From an uncultured Pelosinus sp. (lineage in GTDB: Bacteria; Bacillota; Negativicutes; Sporomusales; Acetonemataceae): a DNA stretch of 62,424 nt. Position numbers and translations under genes: made by a program. Where the stretch lies: the NCBI GenBank assembly GCA_900542835.1, contig UQPB01000018.1, forward strand, positions 1 through 62,424, given 5' to 3'. The notes under the pieces were generated by a model that did not search any database, was not told the origin of the DNA, and saw only the letters and a list, made by a program, of their open reading frames with translations. Positions 17,093 through 26,375 of the stretch are shown here, in pieces (within the stretch, counting starts at the first letter, position 1; every line of letters begins with the position of its first letter).

Positions 17093-17871
17093 TAGGATTC
17101 ACCCGCCAATTCGCGCAGTTTGCGGCCGGGATCGGGACTGCGCATCAACGCCTCTCCCACCAGCACGGCGTTAACACCGCAGGCGGCCAGCCGCTCAATA
17201 TCGCGGCGGCTGTTGATGCCGCTTTCGCTGACCAGCAGCTTGCCGGCGGGAATATGCGGCGCCAGTTCCAGCGTCGTTTCCAGCCGGGTCTCAAAGGTAG
17301 CCAGATCGCGATTGTTAATGCCGATCAGGACGGCACCGGCGGCCAGAGCCACAGCCAGCTCGCCGCGGTTATGAACCTCGACCAGGCAGTCAAGTGACAG
17401 CTCCGCCGCCCGTCGCAGCAAAAAGGCCAGCTGTGCCGCCGGCAGCGCGGCAACGATCAATAATACCGCGGCTGCGCCGTAAGCGCGCGCCTCCAGCAGT
17501 TGGTACTCATCGATAATAAAATCCTTGCGCAAGAGCGGAATGGCAGCAGCCTGCCGTGCCTCGGCCAGGTAATCAAGACTGCCCTTGAAGTAATGCGGCT
17601 CGGTCAGGATGGAAACGGCTGCGGCGCCGCCGGCGGCATAGGCGGCGGTAACTGCGGCGACCGGCAGATCCTCGCGGATGATTCCCTTGGACGGGGATGC
17701 CCGTTTATACTCGGCAATCAGCCTGACACGCCCGGGCACCGCCAGGGCCGTCTGAAAGCTGCCGGCTGCCGGCTGCCGCTCGATCAGCTGATACAACTGC
17801 GCCGGCGGCTGCCGCTGCTTTCTGCCCGGCAGATCGCGTCGCACGGACGCGAGAATGGTATCAAGAATCAT
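17089..17871 (-). CDS. trpC: Indole-3-glycerol phosphate synthase
   Basis: 260-residue TIM barrel closing CdRP to indole-3-glycerol phosphate. Conserved LIAEYKRASPSKG (catalytic lysine), PLLRKDFIIDEYQ, GINNRDLATF and LVSESGI are present. ATGA overlap with trpD. Confidence 0.97.
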   Translation of the reverse strand: MILDTILASVRRDLPGRKQRQPPAQLYQLIERQPAAGSFQTALAVPGRVRLIAEYKRASPSKGIIREDLPVAAVTAAYAAGGAAAVSILTEPHYFKGSLDYLAEARQAAAIPLLRKDFIIDEYQLLEARAYGAAAVLLIVAALPAAQLAFLLRRAAELSLDCLVEVHNRGELAVALAAGAVLIGINNRDLATFETRLETTLELAPHIPAGKLLVSESGINSRRDIERLAACGVNAVLVGEALMRSPDPGRKLRELAGESY

Positions 17872-18884
17872 TGCACTGCCCCGCTTTCAAACTGTCTAAG
17901 CGCGTTTAGTTTTGCCAGCGCCCGGCCGCTGTCAATACTGGCTGCAGCCAGGGCGGCTCCCTCCCGCAGATCGGCGGCCTGATCGGCCGCGACCAATGCG
18001 GCGGCTGTATTCAGCAGGACGACATCCCGCCGCGGCCCCGCCTCTCCCTGCAGCACCTGCAGCAGGATGCGGCTGTTTTCGACCGCGTCGCCACCGATGA
18101 TATCGGTCAGCTTCGCCCGCTGCAGCCCGGCATCTTCAGGAGTAATGTAGTAGGTGTGCAGGCGGCCGTCCTGCAATTCAGTCACCTTGGTCGGCGCCGC
18201 GATCGAGACCTCATCCACACCGTCCATGCCATATACTACCAGCGCATGCTTGACCTCCAGCCGCCGCAGCACATCGGCCAGCATTTCCGTTAATTCCGGC
18301 TGGAATACCCCCAGCAGCTGACTGCTGACGCCGGCCGGATTGGTCAGCGGGCCAAGGATGTTGAAGATGGTGCGAATGCCGATCTCACGGCGGGGTGCGG
18401 CCACGTTTTTCATGGCCAGATGAAAGCGGGGCGCGAACAAAAAGCCGATGTTAATTTGCGCCAGACTGGCCGCTACCGCCGCCGCGTCCAGATCAACAGT
18501 AATTCCCAGCGCCTCCAGCACATCGCTGCTGCCGCATTTGCTGGACACGGAGCGATTGCCGTGTTTGGCGACTGTCAAACCGGCGCCGGCGGCCACAAAA
18601 GCGGCGGCGGTGGAGATGTTAAAGGTGTGCTTCTTATCGCCGCCGGTGCCGACAATATCAATCACCTGGCCTGCCGTCGGCACAGCTATGGCTTTTCGCC
18701 GCATAACCCGGGCGCAGCCGGCAATCTCGTCAACGGTTTCGCCCTTAATCCGCAGGGCGGTCAGCATGGCGCCAATTTGCGCCGCGGTGGCGCCGCCGTC
18801 CATAATGGTCTCCATCATCATTTCCGCTTCCGGCTCACTCAGATGGCCGCCGGCCACGACCCGTTCAAACAGGGATTGAAACAT
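17868..18884 (-). CDS. trpD: Anthranilate phosphoribosyltransferase
   Basis: 338 residues. Transfers phosphoribose from PRPP to anthranilate. The PRPP loop is DIVGTGGDKKHTFNIST, followed by KHGNRSVSSKCGSSDVLEALG and NILGPLTNP. The start overlaps the end of trpG by 20 bases, with GGAGGG about 7 bases before the ATG. There is no fusion with TrpG. Confidence 0.97.
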   Translation of the reverse strand: MFQSLFERVVAGGHLSEPEAEMMMETIMDGGATAAQIGAMLTALRIKGETVDEIAGCARVMRRKAIAVPTAGQVIDIVGTGGDKKHTFNISTAAAFVAAGAGLTVAKHGNRSVSSKCGSSDVLEALGITVDLDAAAVAASLAQINIGFLFAPRFHLAMKNVAAPRREIGIRTIFNILGPLTNPAGVSSQLLGVFQPELTEMLADVLRRLEVKHALVVYGMDGVDEVSIAAPTKVTELQDGRLHTYYITPEDAGLQRAKLTDIIGGDAVENSRILLQVLQGEAGPRRDVVLLNTAAALVAADQAADLREGAALAAASIDSGRALAKLNALRQFESGAVQ

Positions 18885-19464
18885 CGTGAATCCCTCCTAT
18901 TGGTTTTTGCTCTAAAAAATTACCGATTAACCGCATGCCTTGAGCGGTCAGGATAGACTCGGGGTGAAACTGAACGCCCTCCACCGGATAAACGCGGTGC
19001 CGCAGTCCCATGACCGCACCGTCGCCGCTGCGGGCCGTGACGGTCAGGCAGTCGGGCACGGTCTCAGGCGCCACCACCAGCGAATGGTAGCGGGCGGCGG
19101 TAAACGGCGTCTCCAGGCCGCAGTATACGCCCCGGCCATCATGACTGATCAGCGATGTCTTGCCATGCATCGGCGTCGTTCTGACCACCTTGCCGCCAAA
19201 CACCTCGCCAATTGCCTGATGGCCAAGGCAGACGCCCAGCAGCGGGATCTGCGGTCCGCAGCGGCGGATGACCTCTTTACTGATACCCGCCTGGGCCGGC
19301 GTTCCCGGTCCGGGCGAAATCACGATATGTGTCGGAGCCAGCGCCAAAAGCGCTGCCGCGCTGATCGCGTCATTGCGGTAAACGGCGATATCGGCATTGA
19401 GCATGCCCAGATACTGCACCAGGTTGTAGGTAAACGAATCATAATTATCGATTACGGCAATCAT
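18865..19464 (-). CDS. trpG: Anthranilate synthase, glutamine amidotransferase subunit
   Basis: 199-residue class I glutaminase that feeds ammonia to TrpE. The nucleophile is C79 in LGVCLGHQAIGE and the histidine/glutamate pair is in VQFHPESI. The start is ATG at 19464, which overlaps the trpE stop (ATGA); a TTG six bases upstream is less likely. A shared role with PabB in folate synthesis is possible, as in other Firmicutes. Confidence 0.96.
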   Translation of the reverse strand: MIAVIDNYDSFTYNLVQYLGMLNADIAVYRNDAISAAALLALAPTHIVISPGPGTPAQAGISKEVIRRCGPQIPLLGVCLGHQAIGEVFGGKVVRTTPMHGKTSLISHDGRGVYCGLETPFTAARYHSLVVAPETVPDCLTVTARSGDGAVMGLRHRVYPVEGVQFHPESILTAQGMRLIGNFLEQKPIGGIHDVSIPV

Positions 19465-20921
19465 TCGCAAGCCTCCTCGGCGATGACCAGCGCCTGCAGC
19501 AGCGCCTGGGCCTTATTGAGCGTTTCTTCATACTCGGCGTCGGGATCGGAGTCCGCGACCACGCCGCCACCGGCCTGCACATGAATCTTGCCGTCGGCAA
19601 TAACGAAGGTCCGGATCGTGATGCAGGTATCCATACTGCCGGAAAAACCGAGATAGCCGACGGCGCCGCCATAGGGACCGCGTTTTCCCTTCTCCAGCTC
19701 GCGGATAATTTCCATTGCCCGCACCTTCGGCGCGCCGGATACTGTACCGGCCGGAAAGCAGGCAGTGAGCGCGTCAATGGCGTCTTTCCCCGGCTGCAGT
19801 TGTCCGGTGACGGCAGAAACAATATGCATGACGTGCGAATATTTCTCCACTGTCATCAGCGTTGGCACGGCGACACTGCCGTAGACGGCAATCCGGCCAA
19901 CGTCATTACGGGCCAGATCGACCAGCATGGTATGCTCGGCCCGTTCCTTTTCATCAGCCAGCAGACCGGCGGCAAGAGCGGCGTCTTCAGCCGGCGTTTT
20001 ACCTCGCCGCCGCGTACCGGCAATGGGGCGGGTCTCGACCAGTCCGTCTTCGACCCGAACCAGCAGTTCCGGCGAAGAACCGACGATCTGTACGGCGCCA
20101 AAGTTAAGATAATACAGATAAGGTGACGGATTCAAAGCGCGCAGGGAGCGGTAAACGGCAAACGGCTCCACCCGCAGCTCGGCGCTCAGGCGCTGCGACG
20201 GCACAACCTGAAAGATATCACCGGCGGCAATATACTCCTTAGCCTGCCGCACCATCTGCCGGTACTGCTCCCGGCTGCGGTTGGAGCAAAGCCGGGAGGC
20301 CCCGCCGCATCCGGCTTTGGCGGCAGCGGCCGGTCCGGCCAGCCGGGCTTTCATCTCCCGCAGCAGTTCAAGAGCCCGCCGGTAGCTGGCATCAGGGTCT
20401 GCCGCTACCCGTGCACAGACAATCAGCTGCAGACTGTGACGAACATGATCAAACACGGCCACCACCTCGGGAAACAGCAGGCAGCAGTCCGGCAGGCCCA
20501 GTTCATCAGCAGCCGCCGGCAGCCGTTCCAGCGCTTCCACCAGATCAAAGCCAAAGTAGCCGACCGCGCCGCCGTAGAACCGTGGCAGTCCGTCAACTTC
20601 CACCGGGGCAAATGCCCGCATTGCCGCCTGAAGCTGCAGGAACGGGTTTCCTTCCGACTGCCTGACCGTCTCTCCGTCATTGATCCGGCAGGATGAGCCG
20701 TAAACGGTCATAGTCTGAGACGGCCGCAGACCGATAAACGAGTAGCGCCCCAAATGCTCGCCGCCTTCAACGCTCTCAAGAATAAATCCCGGCTCCTCAG
20801 CCACCAGCTTGCGGTAAACGGAAACCGGCGTCTCCATATCAGCCTTGAGGACCTCAAAAACCGGCACCAGATTGCCTTGGCAGGCCAGCTCCCGGAACTG
20901 CTCCAGGGATGGAATCATCAT
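19461..20921 (-). CDS. trpE: Anthranilate synthase component I
   Basis: 486-residue chorismate-using enzyme. The N-terminal LESVEGGEHLGRYSFIG motif contains the LES element of the tryptophan feedback site. The chorismate-binding C-terminal half has ETRPIAGTRRRGKTPAED, DLARNDVGRIA and SGAPKVRAMEII. It is the first structural gene after the T-box leader, so transcription is set by uncharged tRNA-Trp and enzyme activity probably by tryptophan. Confidence 0.97.
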   Translation of the reverse strand: MMIPSLEQFRELACQGNLVPVFEVLKADMETPVSVYRKLVAEEPGFILESVEGGEHLGRYSFIGLRPSQTMTVYGSSCRINDGETVRQSEGNPFLQLQAAMRAFAPVEVDGLPRFYGGAVGYFGFDLVEALERLPAAADELGLPDCCLLFPEVVAVFDHVRHSLQLIVCARVAADPDASYRRALELLREMKARLAGPAAAAKAGCGGASRLCSNRSREQYRQMVRQAKEYIAAGDIFQVVPSQRLSAELRVEPFAVYRSLRALNPSPYLYYLNFGAVQIVGSSPELLVRVEDGLVETRPIAGTRRRGKTPAEDAALAAGLLADEKERAEHTMLVDLARNDVGRIAVYGSVAVPTLMTVEKYSHVMHIVSAVTGQLQPGKDAIDALTACFPAGTVSGAPKVRAMEIIRELEKGKRGPYGGAVGYLGFSGSMDTCITIRTFVIADGKIHVQAGGGVVADSDPDAEYEETLNKAQALLQALVIAEEACE

Positions 20922-20967
20922 AACGCCTCCTCAACTTTTATCGACAAACGCCGGACCGTCAGGCCGG

Positions 20968-21057
20968 AAACAAAAGAACCCCTTTCATCCGTAAGGACGA
21001 AAGGGGTTCTTTCGCTATGCCACCTCGGCCGCCAGGCCTTTGTTCGGGTACGGGACG
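20968..21057 (-). promoter_or_regulatory. Second, partial T-box unit (antiterminator/terminator only)
   Basis: After the first Trp T-box terminator the minus strand repeats GTCCCGTACC (21047-21056) and a T-box-like sequence GAGGTGGCATAGCG (21013-21026). A second terminator follows, with a stem of 20975-20990 with 20995-21010 (one mismatch) and a TTTTGTTT tail. There is no second Stem I or specifier. The tRNA-pairing bulge here reads TGGC, versus TGGT in unit 1. Confidence 0.75.
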
Positions 21058-21077
21058 ACTGTCGGCGAAGCGTCTCT

Positions 21078-21345
21078 AAAAAAACAAACTCTTCCGTCCG
21101 ATAAGGACGAAAGAGTTCTCTTCCGTGGTACCACCTTGTTAGGCGAGACGCCTCACTCCCAGGTACGGGACACGCAGTCCGATACCCTGTCTCCGGCTAA
21201 CGGCGAGACTCTCCGGCTAAGCCTACTCTAAATTTCGGTTAGCGGCTCAAGGGCCCATTCACCAAAACGATACCTGCGGAACTCACACTGTCTCCCGCTC
21301 GCTGAAAAGCCCGGTTTTTGGCTACTCTTCCCTGTCAAAGCCTTT
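21078..21345 (-). promoter_or_regulatory. Tryptophan T-box riboswitch of the trp operon
   Basis: The minus-strand leader has a Stem I region with a specifier loop GTGAATGGGCC, whose TGG codon (21255-21257) reads tryptophan. The T-box sequence AAGGTGGTACCACGG is at 21123-21137. A terminator follows (stem 21087-21099 with 21105-21117, then seven T). By T-box family knowledge, uncharged tRNA-Trp stabilises the antiterminator and allows trpE transcription. Confidence 0.93.
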
Positions 21346-21410
21346 GCAATGCCTATGTAATTAGCTATAGCATAGCATGAGTTTCCTGTTTTGGCAATTG
21401 TTTTTTTACA

Positions 21411-22064
21411 TTATTGCAACCGATACTCGCGTAAATCCGGCGAAACTGTAAACTCTGCCGCCGTTGCCTGACGGACAGCATCAACAGTCAGGCCGGCGGC
21501 GATTTCCTGCAGCAGCAACCCTGCAGGCGTAACCTGAAACACCGCTTTGTCACTGATAATGACGTCGACAACCGCTTTGCCGGTAATTGGCAGCGTGCAT
21601 TGCGGCAATATTTTCGAGCCGCCCTTTTTATCATTATGCTGCAGCACGGCGACGATTTTACGGGCTCCGGTCACCAGATCCATTGCCCCGCCCATGCCCG
21701 GAGACCGGCCCGGCATCGACCAATTGGCAATACTGCCGGCTTGGTCGACTTCCAGTGCCCCGAGAATAGCGGTATCAACATGGCCGCCGCGGATAATGCC
21801 AAAGGAAGCGGAGATGTCAAAAATGGCCGCTCCCGGGCGCAGCGTAATCGGCATGCCGCCGGCGTTGCCGTTGTCAGCATCCTGCTCGCCCAGCCGCGGC
21901 GTCGGGCCGAATACCAGGCAGCCATTCTCCGACTGCAGGATAACCTCCACTCCGGCGGGGATATAATTGGCTACCGCCATCGGCATGCCAAATCCCAGAT
22001 TGACAACCTCGCCATCGCTTAACTCCAGTGCCGCCCGCCGGGCAATCATTTCGCGATAATCCAT
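21411..22064 (-). CDS. CoA-transferase subunit B (3-oxoacid/acetoacetate type)
   Basis: 217-residue beta subunit of a family I CoA-transferase. The catalytic glutamate that forms the glutamyl-CoA thioester is in ILQSENGCLVFGP, and GGAMDLVTGA follows. ATG at 22064 is preferred because GGGGAGG is 9 bases before it and touches the alternative ATG at 22073. It is paired with subunit A 24 bases upstream. Sequence alone does not separate acetoacetate, butyrate-acetoacetate or succinyl donors. Confidence 0.92.
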   Translation of the reverse strand: MDYREMIARRAALELSDGEVVNLGFGMPMAVANYIPAGVEVILQSENGCLVFGPTPRLGEQDADNGNAGGMPITLRPGAAIFDISASFGIIRGGHVDTAILGALEVDQAGSIANWSMPGRSPGMGGAMDLVTGARKIVAVLQHNDKKGGSKILPQCTLPITGKAVVDVIISDKAVFQVTPAGLLLQEIAAGLTVDAVRQATAAEFTVSPDLREYRLQ

Positions 22065-22088
22065 ACTGTTCATCCTCCCCTCATTTGG

Positions 22089-22817
22089 TTACGCTTTTAA
22101 GATGCCGCCGCCGGCCCAAAGCGCCCGGTATTTTTCCTGATGCGCATCAAGGCTGTCGCCCTGCACCACTGCCTTGACAAAGATGCCGGGCGTACCGACC
22201 CGCTGTGGTTCAATTTCGCCGACCCCGACAATTTCATTGACTTCGGCCACCACATAATCGGCCGCGGTCGCCAGCATCATATTCGAGTTAATGGAAACAC
22301 CGCGGTATTCCACATTGCCCATCGGATCGCCGCGGTAGCCTTTAATAAGGGCGAGATCGGCCCGCAGTGGCAATTCCAGCAGATAATCCCGTCCGTCCAC
22401 ACGCATCTTTTGTTTCCCCTGTTCAACCAATGTATCAACGCCGGTGGGCGTCAGAAAGCCGCCAAGGCCAGCGCCGCCGGCCCGGATTTTTTCGATCCAG
22501 GTTCCCATCGGATAAAACTCCACATCCAGTTCGCCGCGGCTGGCCAGTTCCACCGCTTCCGGACACGTGCCGTTATGGCTGGTGATAAACCGTTTTACCT
22601 GCCGGTTAACAAACAGGGCTGCGATATCAAATTTGCCTTTTGCAAACGGATTGGCATTGGTGACCGAAATTAATGTCAGCTCTTTGACCCCTGTTTGCAC
22701 CAGCCTCTCGATGCATTTGAGCGGCGAGCCCACGCCGCAGAAGCCTCCCACCATAATTGACATGCCGTCATGAATTTGTCCCATGGCCTGGTCAAGCGTG
22801 ACTACTTTGTTCACCAC
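22089..22817 (-). CDS. CoA-transferase subunit A (3-oxoacid/acetoacetate type)
   Basis: 242-residue alpha subunit with the family I motif MVGGFCGVGSPLKCIE near the N terminus and FLTPTGVDTLVEQGK, KGYRGDPMGN and RGVSINSN farther on. It starts at one of two consecutive GTG codons behind GGAGGG. It forms a two-gene operon with subunit B. No thiolase or decarboxylase is next to it, so the substrate cannot be set from context. Confidence 0.92.
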   Translation of the reverse strand: MVNKVVTLDQAMGQIHDGMSIMVGGFCGVGSPLKCIERLVQTGVKELTLISVTNANPFAKGKFDIAALFVNRQVKRFITSHNGTCPEAVELASRGELDVEFYPMGTWIEKIRAGGAGLGGFLTPTGVDTLVEQGKQKMRVDGRDYLLELPLRADLALIKGYRGDPMGNVEYRGVSINSNMMLATAADYVVAEVNEIVGVGEIEPQRVGTPGIFVKAVVQGDSLDAHQEKYRALWAGGGILKA

Positions 22818-22934
22818 GATTCCCTCCTTTATTGCTTCGCAGTCGCCGGCACCGCCGGCGGTCCCTTTTTAAACCATTAGGCATTCAAATTAATTTTCCT
22901 GTAAAAACGCAATAATCAAATAATTTTTTTTGGC

Positions 22935-22969
22935 AATAAAAAACCGCCGCTGAAAAAGCTCCGCGGCGG
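22935..22969 (-). terminator. Terminator of the HD-GYP gene
   Basis: On the minus strand GCGGCGG...CCGCCGC arms (22963-22969 with 22944-22950) with a 12-base loop are followed by TTTTTTATT, 9 bases after the stop. Confidence 0.9.
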
Positions 22970-22977
22970 CTGTCGGC

Positions 22978-24105
22978 CTAGGCATCCTGCAGGCGCACAT
23001 GCTTCACATAGGCACGGTCGGCATAGGCCTGGGCGTAATTAAAGTAGACTTCCTCAAAATCAACGATAAACAAGCCGGGATTTTTTTTCAGGTCCAGCTC
23101 AACCAGCCGGTTGAGCTGGCTGCTGTCAGGGCCGGAGGTGATGCGGACAACCGGCGTCATTTTATTCTTGACATCGGTTCCCAAAATCACGCCGGTCTGG
23201 TGATTGCTGAGCCGGACTGTCTTGCCCATCGGATAGGCGGCGATATTCTGGGTAAAGGTCTCGACAATCGCCGGATTAAAGTACTCGCCGGCGGCTTTAT
23301 TGAGAATGGCGGCGGCATAATATACGGGAACCGGCAGCCGGTGCGGCAAGCCGACAATCAGGCGGTCGTAAACATCGGCGACACTGATAATCTGGGCATA
23401 CTCGCTGATCGCATCCCCCTTCAGTCCCAGCGGATAGCCGCTGCCGTTCCAGCGCTCATGATGCTGGCAGCAGGCATTGGCGACGGCGACAGACACGCTG
23501 GGGTTTCCCTGCAGCAGTTCAAGCGAATACATCGGATGCATCCGGTATTCCTGCCGCTCTTTGGGCGTCAGCGAACCGTGGAACTGCTTTGCCAGCAGCT
23601 GAGGAAACTTTATTTTGCCAATGTCATGCAGCATCGCCGCCAATCCAAGCTCGCTTAGCCGGTCAGCACTGTAGCCCAGCGCCAGCCCGGTCATCACCGA
23701 GAGGATGCAGGTATTGACGGCATGGGAAAACAAGTACTCCTCTTTACGGCGAATATCGAGAAAGTGTGCCATATTCTCCGGCTTCTGACTGAGTTCGCCA
23801 ATCAGGCCGCTGACAATCTCCTTAATCCGGTCCAGGTTGATGCCCTGGCCGGCGCGAAACTGGCCGACAGTCTGCCTGGCGGCACTCAAAGCCTCCCGGG
23901 TATGCTCGGAGTCATAAAAATCCGTTGTCGGCGTTTGCCGCGGCTCATCAACAAAAAGCGTATCAATCCCCTGACTGCGGAGATAACGGATATAGCCGTC
24001 CCGCACGGCGATGCCTTCCTGCAGCAAAACGCTGCCGTCGCTGCCCAGCAGCGGCCGCGACAGAACCATATCCGGCTTAAGTTCATTTACATTAATGCTG
24101 CGCAA
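22978..24105 (-). CDS. HD-GYP domain protein (probable c-di-GMP phosphodiesterase)
   Basis: A 375-residue cytoplasmic protein if started at TTG 24105, where GGGGGAG is 5 bases upstream; a GTG at 24126 would extend it by 7 residues. The N-terminal 60 residues are a DUF3391-like segment. The HD-GYP domain (about 115-275) has HDIGK at about 160-164, an HHE site and NGSGYPLGLKG, so the metal ligands appear intact. It probably hydrolyses c-di-GMP. Confidence 0.88.
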   Translation of the reverse strand: MRSINVNELKPDMVLSRPLLGSDGSVLLQEGIAVRDGYIRYLRSQGIDTLFVDEPRQTPTTDFYDSEHTREALSAARQTVGQFRAGQGINLDRIKEIVSGLIGELSQKPENMAHFLDIRRKEEYLFSHAVNTCILSVMTGLALGYSADRLSELGLAAMLHDIGKIKFPQLLAKQFHGSLTPKERQEYRMHPMYSLELLQGNPSVSVAVANACCQHHERWNGSGYPLGLKGDAISEYAQIISVADVYDRLIVGLPHRLPVPVYYAAAILNKAAGEYFNPAIVETFTQNIAAYPMGKTVRLSNHQTGVILGTDVKNKMTPVVRITSGPDSSQLNRLVELDLKKNPGLFIVDFEEVYFNYAQAYADRAYVKHVRLQDA

Positions 24106-24203
24106 AGTTACTCCCCCGCTTACCACTACATGTTATCACTGTTATATATATCGGATAAACAGGGGGTTTTCTTAAACGGTCTGCGACAGGCTGCGTTCAG
24201 CCC

Positions 24204-26054
24204 TTACTGGCGCAAATGAAACGGCATCGTTGTTACAATCACATTTTCCTTTAAGATCAGCGTGTTGCGCAGAAACCAGCCGGTCTGATTGTGCAGCAGC
24301 CGGTGCCAGGGCTTGCGGGTCTCAAACTCGGGAATCAGCACGGTAATATAATCCTCCGGCGCCTTTTCCCGCGCTTTCTTTTCGATAAACTGAATCAGCG
24401 GCCGCATCAGCAGCCTGTAGGGAGAGCGAACCAACACCAGCTCGACGCCGGGATCCCACAGCTTCCATTTGGCGGCAACCTTGCGGCCAAGCGCATCGTC
24501 ATCAGACACATGGACGGCGATAATCGTATCGCCGATCAGCTTGGCGTACTTGATCGACTCGTAGACAACCCGCGTCGGCGTCGATACCGGCACAATAACA
24601 ATATGCCTGCCCTTGGGCGGGAATACAGCCGCCCCCTCCTGATAAGCCTCTTCCGGCAGGTGCAGCTGCTGCGCCAGCGCATCATAATGGGACCGGATCG
24701 ATTTAAACACGGCAATCAGCAGCGGAATTGCCAGCAAGACAATCCAGGCGCCGTAGATAAACTTGGTTACGGTGATGACCGCCACGACGATACCGGTGGC
24801 TGCAGCCCCCAGCCCGTTCAGCAGCGCCCGCAGCCGCCAGCCGGCATCGCGGCGGCGAACCCAGTGCACCACCATGCTGGCCTGCGCAATCGTAAACGAG
24901 ATAAACACGCCGATCGCGTAGAGAGAAATCAGATGATCGGTATCGCCGTCAAAAATGACAATCAGCAGCGCTGCCGCTACCGTCAGCAAAATAATACCGT
25001 TGGAAAATGTCAGGCGCTCGCCTCTCGCCCCCAGATAGCGGGGCATGTAGCCGTCTCTGGCCACAATCGACAGCAGCACCGGCAAACCGTTGTAAGCGGT
25101 GTTGGCCGCCAGGTACAGCATCAGCATTGTCGTAATCTGAATATAAAAATAAACGGGGGAACGGCCGAAAATTATTTCCGCCAGTTGTGACATCGCCGTC
25201 ACATCCGCCAGCGGCAGAATATGAAAATGCATAATCAGGCAGGAAATGCCGACAAACATAACGCCAAGCATGCCTGTCATCCAGTAGGTTGTCACTGTGG
25301 CGTTATGGGCTTCGGGGGACTTGAATACCGGTACGCTGTCCGCAATCGCCTCCATACCGGTCATCGAGCTGCAGCCATTGGCAAAAGCCCGTAAAATCAA
25401 AAACAATGTCGCCCAGTCAAGCTGCCGCCGCGCCAGCGATTCCGGCGGCAGCAGCGGCGCCTCTCCTGTCAGCGACTGCCAGCCGCCCGCCAGGAGCAGC
25501 ACTGCGACACCGGCGAGAAACGCATAGGTGGGAATGACAAATACATCCGAGGACTCTCTTACGCCCCGCAAATTGACCAGCATTAACAGCCCGAACAAAA
25601 TCAGCAGATCCAGAGAAACCTCACGGCCGGCCAAAGCCGGAAACGCGGATACGATTGCGGCGGTACCGGCCGACACACTGACTGCGGCGGTCAGCACATA
25701 GTCGGCAAATACCGAGGCTGCTGCAACCAGTGCCGGCATTTCGCCAAGATTTTTTTTGGCCACCGCGTAAGCGCCGCCGCCCTCGGGATTGGCCTTAGCC
25801 ACCTGTACATAGGAGAGGGCTACAATCAGCAGCAGCAATAAAATAGTCGCCGCAATCGGCGCCATATAACCATAGGCAATTACGCCCGGAACCGCCGTCA
25901 GCGTCAGCATGATTTGCTCCGGTCCGTAAGCGACCGAGGACAGCGCGTCCGATGAAAAGATCGACAATGCCTTCCATTTCGGCAACCGTTCGTGCGCCAG
26001 TTCCCGGTTATGCAGCGGTTTGCCGATCAGCAGCCTGTGTATAAAACGCATCAT
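24204..26054 (-). CDS. kimA: KimA-like high-affinity potassium importer (APC superfamily)
   Basis: 616 residues. About 12 membrane segments fill residues 40-460, followed by a cytoplasmic C-terminal domain of about 150 residues that starts near KGRHIVIVPVSTPTRVV and is USP-like. The N-terminal LIGKPLHNRELAHERLPKWK and LSIFSSDALSSVAYGPEQI match the Bacillus KimA (YdaO) family, as does the 616-residue length. KimA imports K+ with protons and is inhibited by c-di-AMP. AGGAGG is 14 bases before the ATG, a long spacing. No c-di-AMP riboswitch is recognisable in the leader. Confidence 0.85.
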   Translation of the reverse strand: MMRFIHRLLIGKPLHNRELAHERLPKWKALSIFSSDALSSVAYGPEQIMLTLTAVPGVIAYGYMAPIAATILLLLLIVALSYVQVAKANPEGGGAYAVAKKNLGEMPALVAAASVFADYVLTAAVSVSAGTAAIVSAFPALAGREVSLDLLILFGLLMLVNLRGVRESSDVFVIPTYAFLAGVAVLLLAGGWQSLTGEAPLLPPESLARRQLDWATLFLILRAFANGCSSMTGMEAIADSVPVFKSPEAHNATVTTYWMTGMLGVMFVGISCLIMHFHILPLADVTAMSQLAEIIFGRSPVYFYIQITTMLMLYLAANTAYNGLPVLLSIVARDGYMPRYLGARGERLTFSNGIILLTVAAALLIVIFDGDTDHLISLYAIGVFISFTIAQASMVVHWVRRRDAGWRLRALLNGLGAAATGIVVAVITVTKFIYGAWIVLLAIPLLIAVFKSIRSHYDALAQQLHLPEEAYQEGAAVFPPKGRHIVIVPVSTPTRVVYESIKYAKLIGDTIIAVHVSDDDALGRKVAAKWKLWDPGVELVLVRSPYRLLMRPLIQFIEKKAREKAPEDYITVLIPEFETRKPWHRLLHNQTGWFLRNTLILKENVIVTTMPFHLRQ

Positions 26055-26086
26055 AAAATTACGCGCGGCCTCCTAAAAGAGCGTTG

Positions 26087-26121
26087 AAGAGACTCCTTCT
26101 GCAGCGCATCCGGAGTCTCTT
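26087..26121 (-). other. Leader hairpin upstream of kimA
   Basis: A 10-bp perfect stem (AAGAGACTCC, 26087-26096, with 26112-26121) has a 15-base loop. It lies about 10 bases before the kimA ribosome binding site, without a U-tract. A TATAAT -10 element (26158-26163, minus strand) lies upstream. Possible translational control, function unknown. Confidence 0.5.
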
Positions 26122-26341
26122 CCAGGTTCTTTGCTGATTCGCATTCACTCAACTATCATTATAGCGGTTTGCCGCCGGAAAGGAACGGCCGCTTTTGCCT
26201 GGCGCGGTCAATGGCGCTGCACGGCACGCGGCGGCAGCGAATAGGCTGCACCGGCCTTAGTATAGCTGATTAATTCGCTGGCAATCATCAAATTGCGTCA
26301 GCCTGCCATGCCGCCATTGTAAACCGTTTTATTTTTATTGG

Positions 26342-26369
26342 TTGACAATAGTAAATATCCGCATATAAT
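26342..26369 (+). promoter_or_regulatory. Consensus sigma-A promoter of an ncRNA
   Basis: TTGACA (26342-26347), 16 bases, TATAAT (26364-26369). Both hexamers are perfect. No protein-coding gene follows on the plus strand before a strong terminator at 26531-26569. Confidence 0.88.
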
Positions 26370-26375
26370 AAAAGT

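Noticed and set aside
26055..26200. c-di-AMP (ydaO) riboswitch upstream of kimA
   Set aside because: Expected conserved blocks are not visible; only a simple hairpin is present.
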